Origin: Halomonas icarae
GTDB lineage: Bacteria > Pseudomonadota > Gammaproteobacteria > Pseudomonadales > Halomonadaceae
Direction of reading: 5' to 3'
Assembly: GCF_009901955.1 (NCBI RefSeq)
Contig: NZ_WUTS01000001.1
Span: 2,121,419-2,185,418, forward strand
Length of the DNA stretch: 64,000 nucleotides
Both the position numbers and the translations under genes were made by a program. The stretch's first letter is position 1. Every line of letters begins with the position of its first letter. The notes beneath the pieces were generated by a model, which saw only the letters and a program-made list of their open reading frames with translations, was not told the DNA's origin and did no database searches. Below, one piece after another: positions 8,341 through 17,394 of the stretch.

Positions 8341-9168
8341 TCAACCATGAAGGTTATGCTTCTCCTCCTGGGGCTTGATGACCACCAGGTCCTCGTAGGC
8401 ATGCCAGCTGGCGAAGCCCAGCACCGGCAGGATAAGTGCCAGTCCGATATAGAAGGTCAACACCCCGACCAGCACACAGCCGGTGAGAATCGCGGCCCAG
8501 AGCAGCATCGGACGGAAGTTTTTGGAGACCGAACGAATGCTGGCCTCGATGCCCTCCATGAAGGTAAGGTCTTGATCCATCAGTGTCGGAATGGCCACTA
8601 CGCTGATGGCGAAGGCGCCAAAGGCAAGAATGCTTCCCAGCACGGTACCGACAGCAATCATGCCGAGCCCCTGCGGAGTCGTCAGCAGCGCCGCGTAGAG
8701 GGCATCGGGACTCGGCACCTCGAAGCCGAAGAAGAGGGCAAACAGCAGGGTCGCCACACGAATCCAGGCAAGGAAGAAGATCATCATCATGACCCCCATC
8801 ATCGCCAGCTGGCCGGCATGGGGACGCCAGGCGCCGAAGGCATCGCCAAGATGCGGGGCACGATTGGCCTCCAGGGCACGACTGATGCCATAGGAGCCTA
8901 CCGCCACCAGCGGACCAATGAACATGAAGCCCGCCACCAGCGGGAGCAGCCAGTGCCACAGGCCCAGATAGATGGCGCCGACGGTAACGGCGATACTCAG
9001 CCCCACCCAGAACATGCCGTACGCGAGACTGACGACGGCCGCCTGGCGAAAATCCTCGATGCCGGCGGCGAGCCAGGCCCTGGGTCGCTCCATGCCGACC
9101 GGCTGGATGGTGATCTTCACGCCGGGCCCTGCCGACGTGTCCCGTGATTTCGCAGTTGCCGCATTCAT
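8341..9168 (-). CDS. DUF2189 family integral membrane protein
   Basis: 275 residues with a short polar N terminus followed by about six hydrophobic helices. The motif region GPLVAVGSYGISRALEANRAP is typical of the DUF2189 membrane family. An agaggtg ribosome-binding site precedes the ATG at 9168. The gene stands alone between the sensor system and the UspA/TRAP operon. Molecular function is not known. Confidence 0.82.
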   Translation of the reverse strand: MNAATAKSRDTSAGPGVKITIQPVGMERPRAWLAAGIEDFRQAAVVSLAYGMFWVGLSIAVTVGAIYLGLWHWLLPLVAGFMFIGPLVAVGSYGISRALEANRAPHLGDAFGAWRPHAGQLAMMGVMMMIFFLAWIRVATLLFALFFGFEVPSPDALYAALLTTPQGLGMIAVGTVLGSILAFGAFAISVVAIPTLMDQDLTFMEGIEASIRSVSKNFRPMLLWAAILTGCVLVGVLTFYIGLALILPVLGFASWHAYEDLVVIKPQEEKHNLHG

Positions 9169-9356
9169 GAGTCACCTCTCTTCGCCGACGAGTGCCCGAC
9201 CGGCTCGGGCGCCGCGTGGATGGCCTCGGATCACGACCGGGTCATCGAAACGCATTAACGAGGGTCTCTCGTTAACTATGACTTAATCTAGTTGATCGGG
9301 ATCAACTCTGCCGGAAATCGCGCTGGTCTCATTCCACGTTCAGGTCACAGCCAGAA

Positions 9357-9393
9357 CGCAGAGGGCCTCGACGCGATGTCGAGGCCCTCTGCG
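9357..9393 (-). terminator. Strong hairpin downstream of uspA
   Basis: A perfect 16-bp inverted repeat around a 5-base loop (gcgat), 34 bases after the uspA stop on the minus strand. It lacks a clear U-run, so it may act as an mRNA-stabilising or imperfect terminator hairpin. Confidence 0.55.
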
Positions 9394-9426
9394 AGGCCGG
9401 ATGGTGCGGCAGGATGCCTGCCGCGA

Positions 9427-9855
9427 TCAACGCACGATCATTACCGATACCTTGGAGTGGTGCACCACATGCTCGGCATTCGGCCCCAGCACGTAATCGG
9501 CGAACTTGCGCTTGTTATGGGAGGCCATCACGATCAGGTCCACCTCGAGCTTCTTCGCCGCCTTGACGATCGCCTCCCAGGGCGAACCATCGACGATGAC
9601 GCTCTGGACCGTGATATCGTCAGGCACGTGCTCGCGAATAAACTCGTGTTGTGCCTCTGTGATCGCCGCATGGGCCTTCTTGGCGAAATCCTTGGGAAAA
9701 TAGGAGCCGACCAGCGGCATGCGATAGTCCGGCAGCGCCGTCACCACATGCAGCGACGCGCCAAAGCTGCGGCACAGCGCCAGCGCCGTCGGTAGCGCCT
9801 TGGCCCAGGAGGCCTCCTCGTTGAGGTCCACCGTCAACATGATCTTCTGATACAT
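9427..9855 (-). CDS. Universal stress protein UspA family
   Basis: 142-residue cytoplasmic protein with the Usp fold: MYQKIMLTVDLNEEASWAK at the start and a C-terminal segment DLIVMASHNKRKFADYVLGPNAEHVVHHSKVSVMIVR resembling the nucleotide-binding G-2x-G-9x-G(S/T) region, though with altered residues. It directly follows the TRAP permease gene (11-bp gap). In Halomonas elongata a Usp (TeaD) is encoded with the TeaABC TRAP transporter and modulates it, so a similar regulatory partnership is likely here. Confidence 0.9.
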   Translation of the reverse strand: MYQKIMLTVDLNEEASWAKALPTALALCRSFGASLHVVTALPDYRMPLVGSYFPKDFAKKAHAAITEAQHEFIREHVPDDITVQSVIVDGSPWEAIVKAAKKLEVDLIVMASHNKRKFADYVLGPNAEHVVHHSKVSVMIVR

Positions 9856-9866
9856 GACACTCTCCC

Positions 9867-12461
9867 TCAGGCAGACGCCGCGGCGGCGTCACGCTCACGC
9901 CGCCGACGCTGCATCATTACGATCAGGCCGAAGACCAGGAAGGCCGGAATCCACATCAGCTCCTTGGTCCAGCGATCCACCGGCGCGAGTACCTGGGTGA
10001 TCTCCTGGTCGAAGTCGAAGCCCAGATCCGACGCCTCGCTGCCAAAGGCAACCATGTCGACCACGGCCCTGTCCTCTTCGATGATCAGCTCCAGGCCCAG
10101 GTTCTCCAGCCGCTCCTCGCCGGTCTCGCCACTCGGCACCGGCAGCTGCATATAGGTGGTCAACGGATCACCGAAGTCATCCTCGCCAAGGATCTGCAGC
10201 CGCAACGTACTCTCCTCGTCCACACTGCCAAGCGCCTCGACAAACTGTGCCGGCGGAATCTCCTGATAGGGGTCATGGAGCTGATCCATCCAGAAGCCCG
10301 GCCTAAACAGGGTAAAGGCTACCAGCAGCAGCACGATGGACTCGTACCAGCGGTTGCGGGCGATCATGAACCCCTGGGTGGCCGCGGCGAAGATCAACAT
10401 GGCAATCGTCGACACCACGAAGATCAACACCCCCTGCAAGGCGGTGACATCGATCAGCAGCAGGTCGGTGTTGAAGATGAACAGGAACGGCAGCGCGGCG
10501 GTGCGCAGGCTGTAGTAGAAGGCCTGGAAGCCGGTACGTATCGGGTCACCGCCAGAGACCGCCGCCGCGGCAAAGGAGGCGAGTCCCACCGGTGGCGTCA
10601 CATCCGCCATGATGCCGAAGTAGAACACGAACAGGTGTACGGCGATCAACGGCACCAGCAGGCCGTTCTGCTCACCCAGCTGAACGATCACCGGCGCCAG
10701 TAGCGCGGACACCACGATGTAGTTGGCCGTGGTGGGCAGTCCCATGCCGAGAATCAGGCTGAGTACCGCGGTGAAGATCAGGATCAGCATCAGGTTGCCC
10801 ATGGAGAGGATCTCCACCACATCGGCAAGCACCAGGCCGACGCCGGTCTGGGATACCGCACCGACGATGATGCCGGCGGTGGCGGTGGCGATGCCGATGC
10901 CGATCATGTTGCGGGCACCGGTGACCAGGCCGCTCCACAGGTCCATGACCCCCTCGCGCAGGTCCGCCGCCATGTCACTGCGCCCACGGAAGATCGATGT
11001 GATGGGACGCTGGGTGAGGATGATGAAGACCATGAACACCGTGGCCCAGAAGGCCGACAGTCCCGGCGAGAGGCGCTCCACCATCAAACACCAGATCAGC
11101 ACGATCACCGGCAGGATGAACTGCAGGCCGACCATCACCGTGGGGCGGGTCTGGGGCAGCTTGTAGATGGGTGCATCGGGGTCATCGAGCTCCAGCTCGG
11201 GGTAGCGGGAGGCAACCTTGAGCAGCCCCACATAGATCACCGCCAGTCCGGCGGCCACCACCCAGGGCGTCGCACCACCCAGCACCGGCTTCAACCAGCC
11301 CAGGCCATAGTAGACCACGAGAGCCGTGATCATCATCAGGAGCAGGCCACCGAGGAAGCCGATCGCCTTGCGCACCAGCGGCTTGGGCGGATTGCTGCTC
11401 TCCAGACCCTGGAGGCCGGCCTTGAGCGCCTCGAGATGAACGATATAGATCAACGCGATATAGGAGATCAATGCCGGCAGGAAGGCGTGCTTGATCACCT
11501 CCACATAGGAGATGCCCACATACTCGACCATCAGGAAGGCCGCGGCCCCCATGACCGGCGGCATGATCTGACCATTGACCGAGGAGGAGACCTCCACCGC
11601 ACCGGCCTTTTCCGCCGAGAAGCCGACACGCTTCATCATCGGTACCGTGAAGGTGCCGGTGGTCACCACGTTGGCGATGGAGGAGCCCGAGATCAGGCCG
11701 GTCATGCCCGAGGCCACCACGGCGGCCTTGGCCGGTCCGCCCTTGTAGTGGCCCAGCAGCGAGAAGGCGACCTTGATGAAATAGTTGCCGGCGCCGGCCT
11801 TGTCGAGCAGCGCACCGAACAGCACGAACAGGAACACGAAGCTGGTCGAGACCCCCAACGCAATGCCGAAGACCCCTTGGGTCGTCAACCACTGATGGTT
11901 GACCAGGCCATAGAGGCTGACCCCGCGGTGTGACAGGATGCCCGGCATGTAGGGCCCGGCCAGCGAGTAGATGATAAAGATCGAGGCGATGATCATCAGC
12001 GGCGGGCCGAGTGCCCGTCGCGTGGCCTCGAGCAACAACAGAATGCCCGCCACACCGATGATCACATCCTGCAGTATCGGCGCACCGGGTCGCTGGGCCA
12101 ACTGTTCGTAGAACATGAACATGTAGGCACCACAGAAGGCCGCCGCCGCCGCCAGGACCCAGTCCTGAACGGGGATGCGATCACGGGGCGAACGCTTGAG
12201 CGCCGGATAGGCCATATAGGCCAGGAAGAGCGCGAAGGCCAGGTGAATGGAGCGGGACTCGGTGGCGTTGAAGACCCCGAAGCCCAGCATGAATGGCAGT
12301 GGAGACGCGATCCACAGCTGGAAGAGCGACCAGGCGGCGGCGATGCTGACCAGCAGCTTGCCAGGCGTGCCGGACGGCTTGCGGGCGCCGGAGTCGCTCG
12401 AGGCGACCATATCCTCGAGATCGACCTCTTGCCCCGCGGCCCTCATGTTGTCCTCAGTCAT
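9867..12461 (-). CDS. TRAP transporter fused permease (4TM + 12TM, TAXI-associated)
   Basis: Very hydrophobic protein of about 864 residues combining the small (DctQ-like) and large (DctM-like) TRAP membrane subunits in one chain. Conserved DctM-like segments are visible (GSSIANVVTTGTFTVPMMKR, EVSSSVNGQIMPPVMGAAAF, ILGMGLPTTANYIVVSAL), and a C-terminal soluble stretch carries a final helix before a basic tail (MMQRRRRERD). I chose the ATG at 12461 (MTEDNMRAAGQ) rather than an upstream codon. With the solute-binding protein at 12595-13575 it forms a sodium-driven uptake system of the TAXI class; the substrate is unknown. Confidence 0.92.
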   Translation of the reverse strand: MTEDNMRAAGQEVDLEDMVASSDSGARKPSGTPGKLLVSIAAAWSLFQLWIASPLPFMLGFGVFNATESRSIHLAFALFLAYMAYPALKRSPRDRIPVQDWVLAAAAAFCGAYMFMFYEQLAQRPGAPILQDVIIGVAGILLLLEATRRALGPPLMIIASIFIIYSLAGPYMPGILSHRGVSLYGLVNHQWLTTQGVFGIALGVSTSFVFLFVLFGALLDKAGAGNYFIKVAFSLLGHYKGGPAKAAVVASGMTGLISGSSIANVVTTGTFTVPMMKRVGFSAEKAGAVEVSSSVNGQIMPPVMGAAAFLMVEYVGISYVEVIKHAFLPALISYIALIYIVHLEALKAGLQGLESSNPPKPLVRKAIGFLGGLLLMMITALVVYYGLGWLKPVLGGATPWVVAAGLAVIYVGLLKVASRYPELELDDPDAPIYKLPQTRPTVMVGLQFILPVIVLIWCLMVERLSPGLSAFWATVFMVFIILTQRPITSIFRGRSDMAADLREGVMDLWSGLVTGARNMIGIGIATATAGIIVGAVSQTGVGLVLADVVEILSMGNLMLILIFTAVLSLILGMGLPTTANYIVVSALLAPVIVQLGEQNGLLVPLIAVHLFVFYFGIMADVTPPVGLASFAAAAVSGGDPIRTGFQAFYYSLRTAALPFLFIFNTDLLLIDVTALQGVLIFVVSTIAMLIFAAATQGFMIARNRWYESIVLLLVAFTLFRPGFWMDQLHDPYQEIPPAQFVEALGSVDEESTLRLQILGEDDFGDPLTTYMQLPVPSGETGEERLENLGLELIIEEDRAVVDMVAFGSEASDLGFDFDQEITQVLAPVDRWTKELMWIPAFLVFGLIVMMQRRRRERDAAAASA

Positions 12462-12594
12462 AAGCGTGCCCTGCTCTGTAACGTTTCCCTGGGAGCGCCC
12501 GGGATGGCCTCCCACGGCATCTCAAACAGAATGCGCGGCCCCCTCGGGTGACCGCGCATTCTTCACCGAGGTGAAAGCACCTCAGGCCGTTGTA

Positions 12595-13575
12595 TCACTC
12601 AATCCAGCCCTGCTCACGATAGTAGCGTGCAGCCCCATCGTGCAGCGGTGCGGAGAGGCCCGAAGAGACCATCTCTTCCGGCTTGAGATTCGCAAAGGCC
12701 GGATGCAGCTTCTTGAAGCGATCGAAGTTGTCGAAGATCGCCTTGACGGTCTGGTAGACGATCTCCTCGTCGGTCTGGGCGGTGGTCACGAAGGTCGCCG
12801 CGACACCGAAGGTCTCGACCTCCTCGTCGTTGCCCTTGTAGAGGCCGCCGGGGATGGTCGACATGGAGTAGTAGGGATACTCGTCGACGATGCCCTGGAT
12901 CGCCTCACCGTTGAGCGGGATCAGCCGTGAGTCGACGGTGGTGGTCGCCTCCTGGATGGAGCCGTTGGGGTGGCCGACCACATAGGCCATGGCGTCGATG
13001 TTGTTGTCGGCCAGGGCCGAGGCCATCTCGGCGGCGTCGAGCTGAGAGGCCAGCGAGAAGGTGTCCTCGGTCCAGCCCTTGGCCTTCATCACCACTTCCA
13101 TGGTGTTGCGCTGGCCGGAGCCGGGGTTGCCGATATTGACGCGCTTGCCTTCCAGATCATCGAGGGTCTCGATGCCGGAGTCGGCTCGCGCCAGAATGGT
13201 CAGCGGCTCGCCGTGGGCGCGGAATACCGCGCGCAGGTCTTCAAAGGCTTCCCCTTCGAAGTTGCCGGTACCGTTGTAGGCCTGGTACTGAACATCGGAC
13301 TGCACCACCCCCATGTCGAGCTGACCGGACTTGATGCCGTTGACGTTGGCCACCGAGCCGCCGGTGGAGGGCGCGTTGCACTTGATGTTGGCGTCATCCA
13401 GACGGTTCACCAGGCGGCAGACGGACTGGCCGACCACATAGTAGACGCCGGTCTGGCCACCGGTACCGATGGTGATGAACTTCTCTTCGTCCTGGGCCAT
13501 GGCCGGCGAGGCGAACATCGTGGCCCCCAGGATCGCGCCGGTGAAGGCAGCTGCAGAGAATGCATGGCGTTTCAT
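12595..13575 (-). CDS. TAXI family TRAP transporter solute-binding protein
   Basis: Periplasmic binding protein of 326 residues with a signal peptide ending near ASPAMAQDEE. The mature N terminus ITIGTGGQTGVYYVVGQSVCRLVN is characteristic of the TAXI family, as are the N-G-I-KSG-Q-D-G-V-VQSD region and VNIGNPGSGQRNT. ATG at 13575 is preceded by agaggtg; an in-frame GTG two codons earlier is less likely. It heads an operon with the fused permease and uspA. Other TAXI proteins bind glutamate or dicarboxylates, but the ligand here cannot be read from sequence. Confidence 0.92.
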   Translation of the reverse strand: MKRHAFSAAAFTGAILGATMFASPAMAQDEEKFITIGTGGQTGVYYVVGQSVCRLVNRLDDANIKCNAPSTGGSVANVNGIKSGQLDMGVVQSDVQYQAYNGTGNFEGEAFEDLRAVFRAHGEPLTILARADSGIETLDDLEGKRVNIGNPGSGQRNTMEVVMKAKGWTEDTFSLASQLDAAEMASALADNNIDAMAYVVGHPNGSIQEATTTVDSRLIPLNGEAIQGIVDEYPYYSMSTIPGGLYKGNDEEVETFGVAATFVTTAQTDEEIVYQTVKAIFDNFDRFKKLHPAFANLKPEEMVSSGLSAPLHDGAARYYREQGWIE

Positions 13576-13864
13576 GAACACACCTCTTTGACGTTGTCGG
13601 CAAGAGAGCGGAAGCCTCGTGAGCGCAGTGGCCCCGAATCTACCACTCTCCTCTACTTTAGCGAAAAAATCATTCCGGGGATAATGACCGGAGGCAAAGC
13701 CGCCAAATCACGGGCGGCGGGAGTATTCAAACACCAGTCTAGCCCTGCCGAGCGTTTATGAAGCGTTAATCTTGTGATGCATCGCAGCAAAGGTCGCCTG
13801 GGGCCACTCGGCTATCGACGCGAAGGCTTGTGGACGAGCCAGGCGACGCCACTCTTCAGGGCAA

Positions 13865-15202
13865 TCAGCCGACGTTGTAGCCCAGAGTCCGCGGCAACCA
13901 GAGCGCGATCTCCGGAAACACGGCAACAAGCGCCAGGGCGGCGGCCATGGCCACCACGAACAGCAGGGCCCAGCCCACGGTCCGTTCGAGGCGAATCCTG
14001 GCCACCTCGGTGGTCACCATCAGATTTACCGCCACCGGCGGCGTGAACTGACCGATGGCGATGTTCATTGCCAGCAGGATACCGAACCACACCGGGTTCC
14101 AACCGAAGTGCTGCATCACCGGGATCAGGATCGGCATCATGATCAGGTAGATGGAGATGGCGTCGAGCAGCATGCCGGCGGCCAGCACCGCCAGCATGAT
14201 CAGCACCAGCAGCACGACGCCGTTGTCGGAGAGCGAGATGATCCACTCCGCCAGATGGCGGAAGGTACCGAGCATGGTGCCGGCCCAGGCGAAGATGCCG
14301 GCAAGTGCGATGATCAGCATCACCACCCCCGAGATCACCGCCGCCTCGCCGAACAGCGCCCAGAGATCACGCAGGCTGAGCTCGCGGGTCACGAAGAGCC
14401 CCACCAGCACCCCGTAGGCCACTGCCACCACCGCCGCCTCGGTGGGGGTGAAGAGCCCCGAGCGCAGCCCGCCGAGGATCAGTACCGGGGCGAACAGGGC
14501 CGGCAGCGCCTGCCTGAAGGTTTCCCCTACGCGAAGCTGTTCGCCTCCCGCTGTCGGTGCGCCGATCTCCCCGCCATGCCCTTCCCGACCAGGCCCTTCC
14601 CAACCATAACGACGTGAGACCAGCAGAGCCGGAACCAACAGCGCCAGACCGGCGAGCACGCCGGGGAAGAGTCCGGCGGCGAACAGTGCTCGCAGATCGA
14701 CGCCCGGTACCACGATGGAGTAGAGGATCAACGCCACCGAAGGGGGAATAAGGATCGCCGTGGAGGCCGAGGCAGCGATCAGGGTGGCCGAGAACGGCTT
14801 CGGATAGCCCGCCCGGGTCATGCTCGGCAGCATCACCATGGCCACCGCGGCGGCATCCGCCGGCCCCGAACCGCTCATGCCACCCATGATCATGCACACC
14901 AGCACCGCCACCAGCGCCAGCCCACCATGGCGCGGGCCGATCAGCGCCTGGGCAAAGCGCACCAGGCGCAGCGCCACTCCGGAGCGCTCGAAGATCAGCC
15001 CGGTGAGAATAAACAGCGGAATGGCGATCAACGGATACTTGGCGATGCTGTTGTAGGTATTGGTGCCAAGGGTGGCGAGCATCGCCGGCGACAACCCCGC
15101 CAGGATCCCCGCGGCACCCGCCAGCCCCAGGGAGAAGGCCACCGGCACCCCGGCGATCAACAGCCCGGCGAAGGCCAGCAGCATCCAGAGATCAGGGCTC
15201 AT
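13865..15202 (-). CDS. dctM: TRAP transporter large permease DctM
   Basis: 445-residue large membrane subunit of a classical TRAP system, with roughly 12 hydrophobic segments. Diagnostic stretches are MSGSGPADAAAVAMVMLPSM, AASASTAILIPPSVALILY, GLFTPTEAAVVAVAYG and QFTPPVAVNLMVT. A polar loop (about 200-230) carries a Gly/Glu-rich insertion. It overlaps the dctQ stop by 11 bp, so translation is coupled. The gene name reflects the family only; the carried substrate is not known to be a C4-dicarboxylate. Confidence 0.93.
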   Translation of the reverse strand: MSPDLWMLLAFAGLLIAGVPVAFSLGLAGAAGILAGLSPAMLATLGTNTYNSIAKYPLIAIPLFILTGLIFERSGVALRLVRFAQALIGPRHGGLALVAVLVCMIMGGMSGSGPADAAAVAMVMLPSMTRAGYPKPFSATLIAASASTAILIPPSVALILYSIVVPGVDLRALFAAGLFPGVLAGLALLVPALLVSRRYGWEGPGREGHGGEIGAPTAGGEQLRVGETFRQALPALFAPVLILGGLRSGLFTPTEAAVVAVAYGVLVGLFVTRELSLRDLWALFGEAAVISGVVMLIIALAGIFAWAGTMLGTFRHLAEWIISLSDNGVVLLVLIMLAVLAAGMLLDAISIYLIMMPILIPVMQHFGWNPVWFGILLAMNIAIGQFTPPVAVNLMVTTEVARIRLERTVGWALLFVVAMAAALALVAVFPEIALWLPRTLGYNVG

Positions 15203-15671
15203 CGCCGAGTCCTCCGCGCAGCCGGTCCAGAGTCTGCTGCAGCTGACGCACCAGCATCACCGCCGCCAGCAACGGCAGCCAGACGATATACCACCACTGG
15301 GGCAGGCCAAGGCCGGGTGAGAGGGTCTCCCAGCGATACTCCTGCCAGGCCAGCTTGGCGCCGAACCAGGCGATCAGTCCCAGCACCGCCACCCCGCAAA
15401 GCCCCTGGAAGATCACCAGGATCCGGCGTGCGCCCGTCGGCAGGGCACGCTCCAGCATGCCGATGCGGATATGACCGTTACGCCGCAGCGCCACGGCGGC
15501 GCCGGCGAAGGTCAGCACCACCAGCAGGAATACGGAGAGCTCTTCGGTAAAGGCCAGCGAGCCACCGGTGATATAACGAGTCACCACGTTGCCGAGACTG
15601 ATCAGCGCGATGATCACCAGGGCCAGGCTGGCCAGCCAGCGCTCCGGTCTGGCATCCGGGGAAGGCGTCAT
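15192..15671 (-). CDS. dctQ: TRAP transporter small permease DctQ
   Basis: 159 residues with four predicted membrane helices. It carries the DctQ-type pattern TEELSVFLLVVLTFAGAAVALRRNGHIRIG in the central part, the family hallmark. It lies between the periplasmic binding protein (66-bp gap) and dctM (overlap), giving the usual dctP-Q-M order. Confidence 0.92.
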   Translation of the reverse strand: MTPSPDARPERWLASLALVIIALISLGNVVTRYITGGSLAFTEELSVFLLVVLTFAGAAVALRRNGHIRIGMLERALPTGARRILVIFQGLCGVAVLGLIAWFGAKLAWQEYRWETLSPGLGLPQWWYIVWLPLLAAVMLVRQLQQTLDRLRGGLGDEP

Positions 15672-15737
15672 GGGTTACCTCACAAGGCAGCGGCCGGCCT
15701 CGAGGGCCGGCCGGTCAACAAAAAGGACGAGCGGGAA

Positions 15738-16748
15738 TCAGCGTGACTCGATGGCGGCACGGGCGGCCTCGACGATCTCCTCGCCGATCTTCGGCACCCA
15801 CTCATCATGAACGCTGGTGGTAGCCTCGACAAAGGCCTGGTACTGGGCGTCCGAGAGTTCCGTTACGGTGACGCCACGCTCCTGGATGGCGGCCAGGCGC
15901 TCGCTCTCCTCCTCGCGGGTCATGGACGTCTCCCACTCACCCGCCTCCACGGCGGCCTCACGCAGGATCGCCTGGTCGCCTTCGTCCAGTGACTCCCACA
16001 CCCGGCGATTCACGGCGAAGATCAGCGGATCGTTCATGTAGTTCCACAGGGTCAGATGCTTCTGGCCCACCTGATCGATACGCGCCACGTCGAACACCGA
16101 TAGCGGATTCTCCTGACCATCCACCGCACCGGTGGTCAGGGCCGGCTTGGCATCGGCCCAGCTCATCTGGGTCGGGTCGGCCCCCAGGGCAGTGAAGGTG
16201 TCCTGGAACAAAGGCGAGCCCACCACGCGGATCTTCAGCCCCTCCAGATCCTGAGGCTCGTCGATCGCGCCCTGGGAGTTGGAGAGCTGGCGGAATCCGT
16301 TCTCGCCCCAGCCCAGCGGGATAACATCCCGTGACTCGATGGCCGCAAAGATCTTCTCTCCCGCCTCACCGCCGGTCACGGCGTCCACCGCCGCCTCATC
16401 GGGCAGAAAGAAGGGCAGCGAAAAGAGGTTGAGCTCCGGCACCTGAGGCGACCAGTTGATGGTGGAGCCCACCGCGGCGTCGATCAGCCCCGAGCGCATG
16501 GCGGAGAATTCGCGGGTCTGATCACCGTTGACCAGTTGGGAATTGGGGTAGACGCGCATGGTGATGCGCCCCTCGGTGCGCTTCTCCACCAGCTCGGCCC
16601 ACTTCTCGGCGGCCTGGCCCCAGGGAAAGGCATCGGAGAGCACGGTGGAGACGGCAATCTCGCGCGCCTGAACGGAGAGCGAGGCGGAGAGCACGGCGGC
16701 ACCAGCCAGGGCGGCGGCCAGCTTGGCAAGCGGTCGATACGTTGTCAT
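15738..16748 (-). CDS. dctP: TRAP transporter solute-binding protein DctP
   Basis: 336-residue periplasmic protein with a signal peptide cleaved near SVQAREIAV. DctP-family features are LGWGENGFRQLSNS, LKIRVVGSPLFQDTFTALGADPTQMSWAD (with the conserved ligand-carboxylate Arg) and TGAVDGQENPLSVFDVARI. Start ATG at 16748 with aggacacgcc upstream. First gene of the dctPQM operon. This is the second TRAP system in tandem, but it belongs to a different class from the TAXI system next door. Confidence 0.93.
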   Translation of the reverse strand: MTTYRPLAKLAAALAGAAVLSASLSVQAREIAVSTVLSDAFPWGQAAEKWAELVEKRTEGRITMRVYPNSQLVNGDQTREFSAMRSGLIDAAVGSTINWSPQVPELNLFSLPFFLPDEAAVDAVTGGEAGEKIFAAIESRDVIPLGWGENGFRQLSNSQGAIDEPQDLEGLKIRVVGSPLFQDTFTALGADPTQMSWADAKPALTTGAVDGQENPLSVFDVARIDQVGQKHLTLWNYMNDPLIFAVNRRVWESLDEGDQAILREAAVEAGEWETSMTREEESERLAAIQERGVTVTELSDAQYQAFVEATTSVHDEWVPKIGEEIVEAARAAIESR

Positions 16749-16899
16749 GGCGTGTCCTTGCAGCGACGCCCCGTCGTCTGTGAGGCGCGGTTATGGTTAT
16801 GGATGGCACGATATGCCGGCGCGGTGGACGAGCGCCTTCATGGCCCGGCACCACCTCGCAGGGTATTCTAAGGGCTTCCAACGTTGAATATCAGCTCGG

Positions 16900-17394
16900 T
16901 CACTGCTGTTCGCAACGGGTGTCGTGACCCGGCCAGGCGACACAGTCCCCCACGCCGATCCCCAGCGCCCGGAAGGCCCCCCCCCTGACCTCCAGCGCGG
17001 CCCGATAGGGCATCCCCGGCCGCGTCACCGGGCAGTCGGCCGGCGCGTCCGAGCCGCAGGGCAGCATGGTGTGGGTCGAGACGATACGCCCCGCCCCGTC
17101 GATAAAGGCGATATCCAGTGGGATCAGGGTGTTATACATCCAGAAGCCACTGCGGCCCGGCTGTTCGCTGGTATAGAGAAACAGCATGCCGCCCTCCTCG
17201 GCGAGTCGCTCGCGCCCCATCAGGCCACGGCTGCGTTCGGCCGATGTGCGCGCCACCTCGGCATGGAACTCATGCTCCCCCGTACGGGTATCAACGGTAA
17301 TCGGCCAGCGCGTCGCGGGGTTCTCGGCGGCGTTTGCCGAGAGGAGCGACAAGGGGGCGGCGGCGAGGATGGCGGCGATCAGGAAGCGTTTCAT
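16900..17394 (-). CDS. DUF192 family secreted protein
   Basis: 164 residues with a signal peptide (cleavage near LSANAAEN). The rest is the compact DUF192 fold: VARTSAERSRGLMGRERLAEEGGMLFLY, then FWMYNTLIPLDIAFIDGAGRIV and a C-terminal GVGDCVAW. Four cysteines (two in the CGSDAPADC loop) could form disulfides. Its ATG overlaps the modC stop (ATGA), so it is translationally coupled to the molybdate operon. The biochemical role of the family is not established. Confidence 0.88.
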   Translation of the reverse strand: MKRFLIAAILAAAPLSLLSANAAENPATRWPITVDTRTGEHEFHAEVARTSAERSRGLMGRERLAEEGGMLFLYTSEQPGRSGFWMYNTLIPLDIAFIDGAGRIVSTHTMLPCGSDAPADCPVTRPGMPYRAALEVRGGAFRALGIGVGDCVAWPGHDTRCEQQ

